Source: Actinomycetota bacterium
Lineage (GTDB): Bacteria; Actinomycetota; Thermoleophilia; Gaiellales; Gaiellaceae
Direction: 5' to 3'
DNA length: 5,816 nucleotides
Assembly (NCBI GenBank): GCA_013696185.1
Contig: JACCZA010000312.1
Span: 1 to 5,816 of the forward strand
Of the stretch, positions 5,410 through 5,816 are shown in pieces (the first letter of the stretch is position 1; each line of letters begins with the position of its first letter). The position numbers and the translations under genes are program-made. The notes below the pieces were generated by a model. It was not told where the DNA came from. It saw nothing but the letters and a program-made list of their open reading frames with translations, and did not search any database.

Positions 5410-5816
5410 TCGGCCGCGCGGTTCGTGCCCTCGACGCGCGCACCGGCCAGGCGCCGCTCGTCCGCAAGGTGCTCCGCTACGTCTTCCCCGACCACTGGAG
5501 CTTCCTGCTCGGCGAGGTCGCGCTCTACAGCTTCCTCGTCCTCGTCGCGACCGGCGTCGGCCTCGCGCTCTTCTTCGAGCCGAGCCTCGCCCCGACGACC
5601 TACGACGGGCCCTACGAGGCGCTGCGTGGGCGCGAGGTGAGCGAGGCCTACGCCTCGGCGCTGCGGCTCTCCTTCGAGGTGAAGGCGGGCCTGCTCCTGC
5701 GCCAGACGCACCACTGGGCCGCCAACGTCTTCATCGCGGCGATCGCCCTGCACCTGCTGCGGGTCTTCTTCACGGGCGCGTTCCGGCGACCGCGCGACCT
5801 CACCTACTACGTCGGC
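5406..5816 (+). CDS. qcrB: Cytochrome b subunit of the bcc complex, 5' part only
   Basis: This is the first 137 codons of the diheme cytochrome b, the quinol-binding core of complex III; the frame is open to the window end. The N-terminal region MIGRAVRALDARTG leads to PDHWSFLLGEVALYSF, the start of helix A (about residues 32-57). An extracytoplasmic loop follows, then helix B with H102 and H116. These are 14 residues apart, as required for one ligand each to the low- and high-potential hemes, in RQTHHWAAN and ALHLLRVFF. The helix ends in FFTGAFRRPRD, a block shared with actinobacterial QcrB. Helices C and D, the second ligand pair and the quinol-site PEWY-type motif lie outside the window, so they cannot be checked. 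The GTG at 5406 overlaps the qcrA TGA by 4 nt. Confidence 0.94.
   Translation, partial: MIGRAVRALDARTGQAPLVRKVLRYVFPDHWSFLLGEVALYSFLVLVATGVGLALFFEPSLAPTTYDGPYEALRGREVSEAYASALRLSFEVKAGLLLRQTHHWAANVFIAAIALHLLRVFFTGAFRRPRDLTYYVG

Noticed and set aside
3665..5467. A 600-codon minus-strand open frame antisense to qcrC, qcrA and the start of qcrB
   Set aside because: The composition is Arg/Ala/Ser/Pro shadow sequence with no domain, and the plus-strand genes have complete heme and iron-sulfur motifs in a stop-start chain.
1..5816. CRISPR array, insertion sequence, tRNA or rRNA, or a new defence or mobile system
   Set aside because: No spaced direct repeats, terminal inverted repeats with transposase, or structured RNA patterns were seen. 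The window is packed with respiratory genes of uniform composition.

Overview
The window comes from a very GC-rich bacterial genome, with G or C at most third codon positions and GTG starts common. It holds seven genes of aerobic respiration in two divergent operons. The complex III genes (diheme QcrC, three-helix Tat-type Rieske protein QcrA, cytochrome b QcrB with the helix-B pattern RQTHHW...H and the FFTGAFRRPR end) are of the actinobacterial qcrCAB type. The source is therefore probably an actinobacterium, perhaps a deep lineage such as Thermoleophilia. The phylum is an inference from protein character; the class is a guess.

Minus strand, read from 3655 down to 1: coxB (CuA subunit II with a C-terminal cytochrome c domain), coxA (heme-copper subunit I with an extra two-helix C-terminal extension and an acidic tail), coxC (short five-helix subunit III), and the first 51 codons of a small membrane protein that leaves the window. 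Plus strand, read from 3680 to 5816: qcrC, qcrA and the first 137 codons of qcrB. Genes within each operon touch or overlap: coxB to coxA has a 3-nt gap, coxA/coxC overlap by 7 nt, coxC/next gene by 8 nt, qcrC/qcrA by 4 nt (ATGA) and qcrA/qcrB by 4 nt (GTGA). The operons are separated by only 24 bp, so at least one promoter must lie inside the opposite coding region. No stretch over 30 bp lacks a gene, and no RNA gene, mobile element or CRISPR array was seen.

Together the genes encode a menaquinol:O2 electron path: quinol to cytochrome b and Rieske, to the two hemes of QcrC, to the heme c and CuA of CoxB, to heme a and the a3/CuB centre of CoxA. The back-to-back layout suggests a co-regulated bcc-caa3 supercomplex. 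The most notable detail is in CoxA. All metal ligands and the D-channel entry are present, but the K-channel lysine is glutamine, the proton-gating glutamate is aspartate, and the histidine of the non-redox Mg site is threonine. No entirely new system is visible; the value lies in this oxidase variant, its divergent pairing with qcrCAB, and the coding repeat at the coxA/coxC junction.
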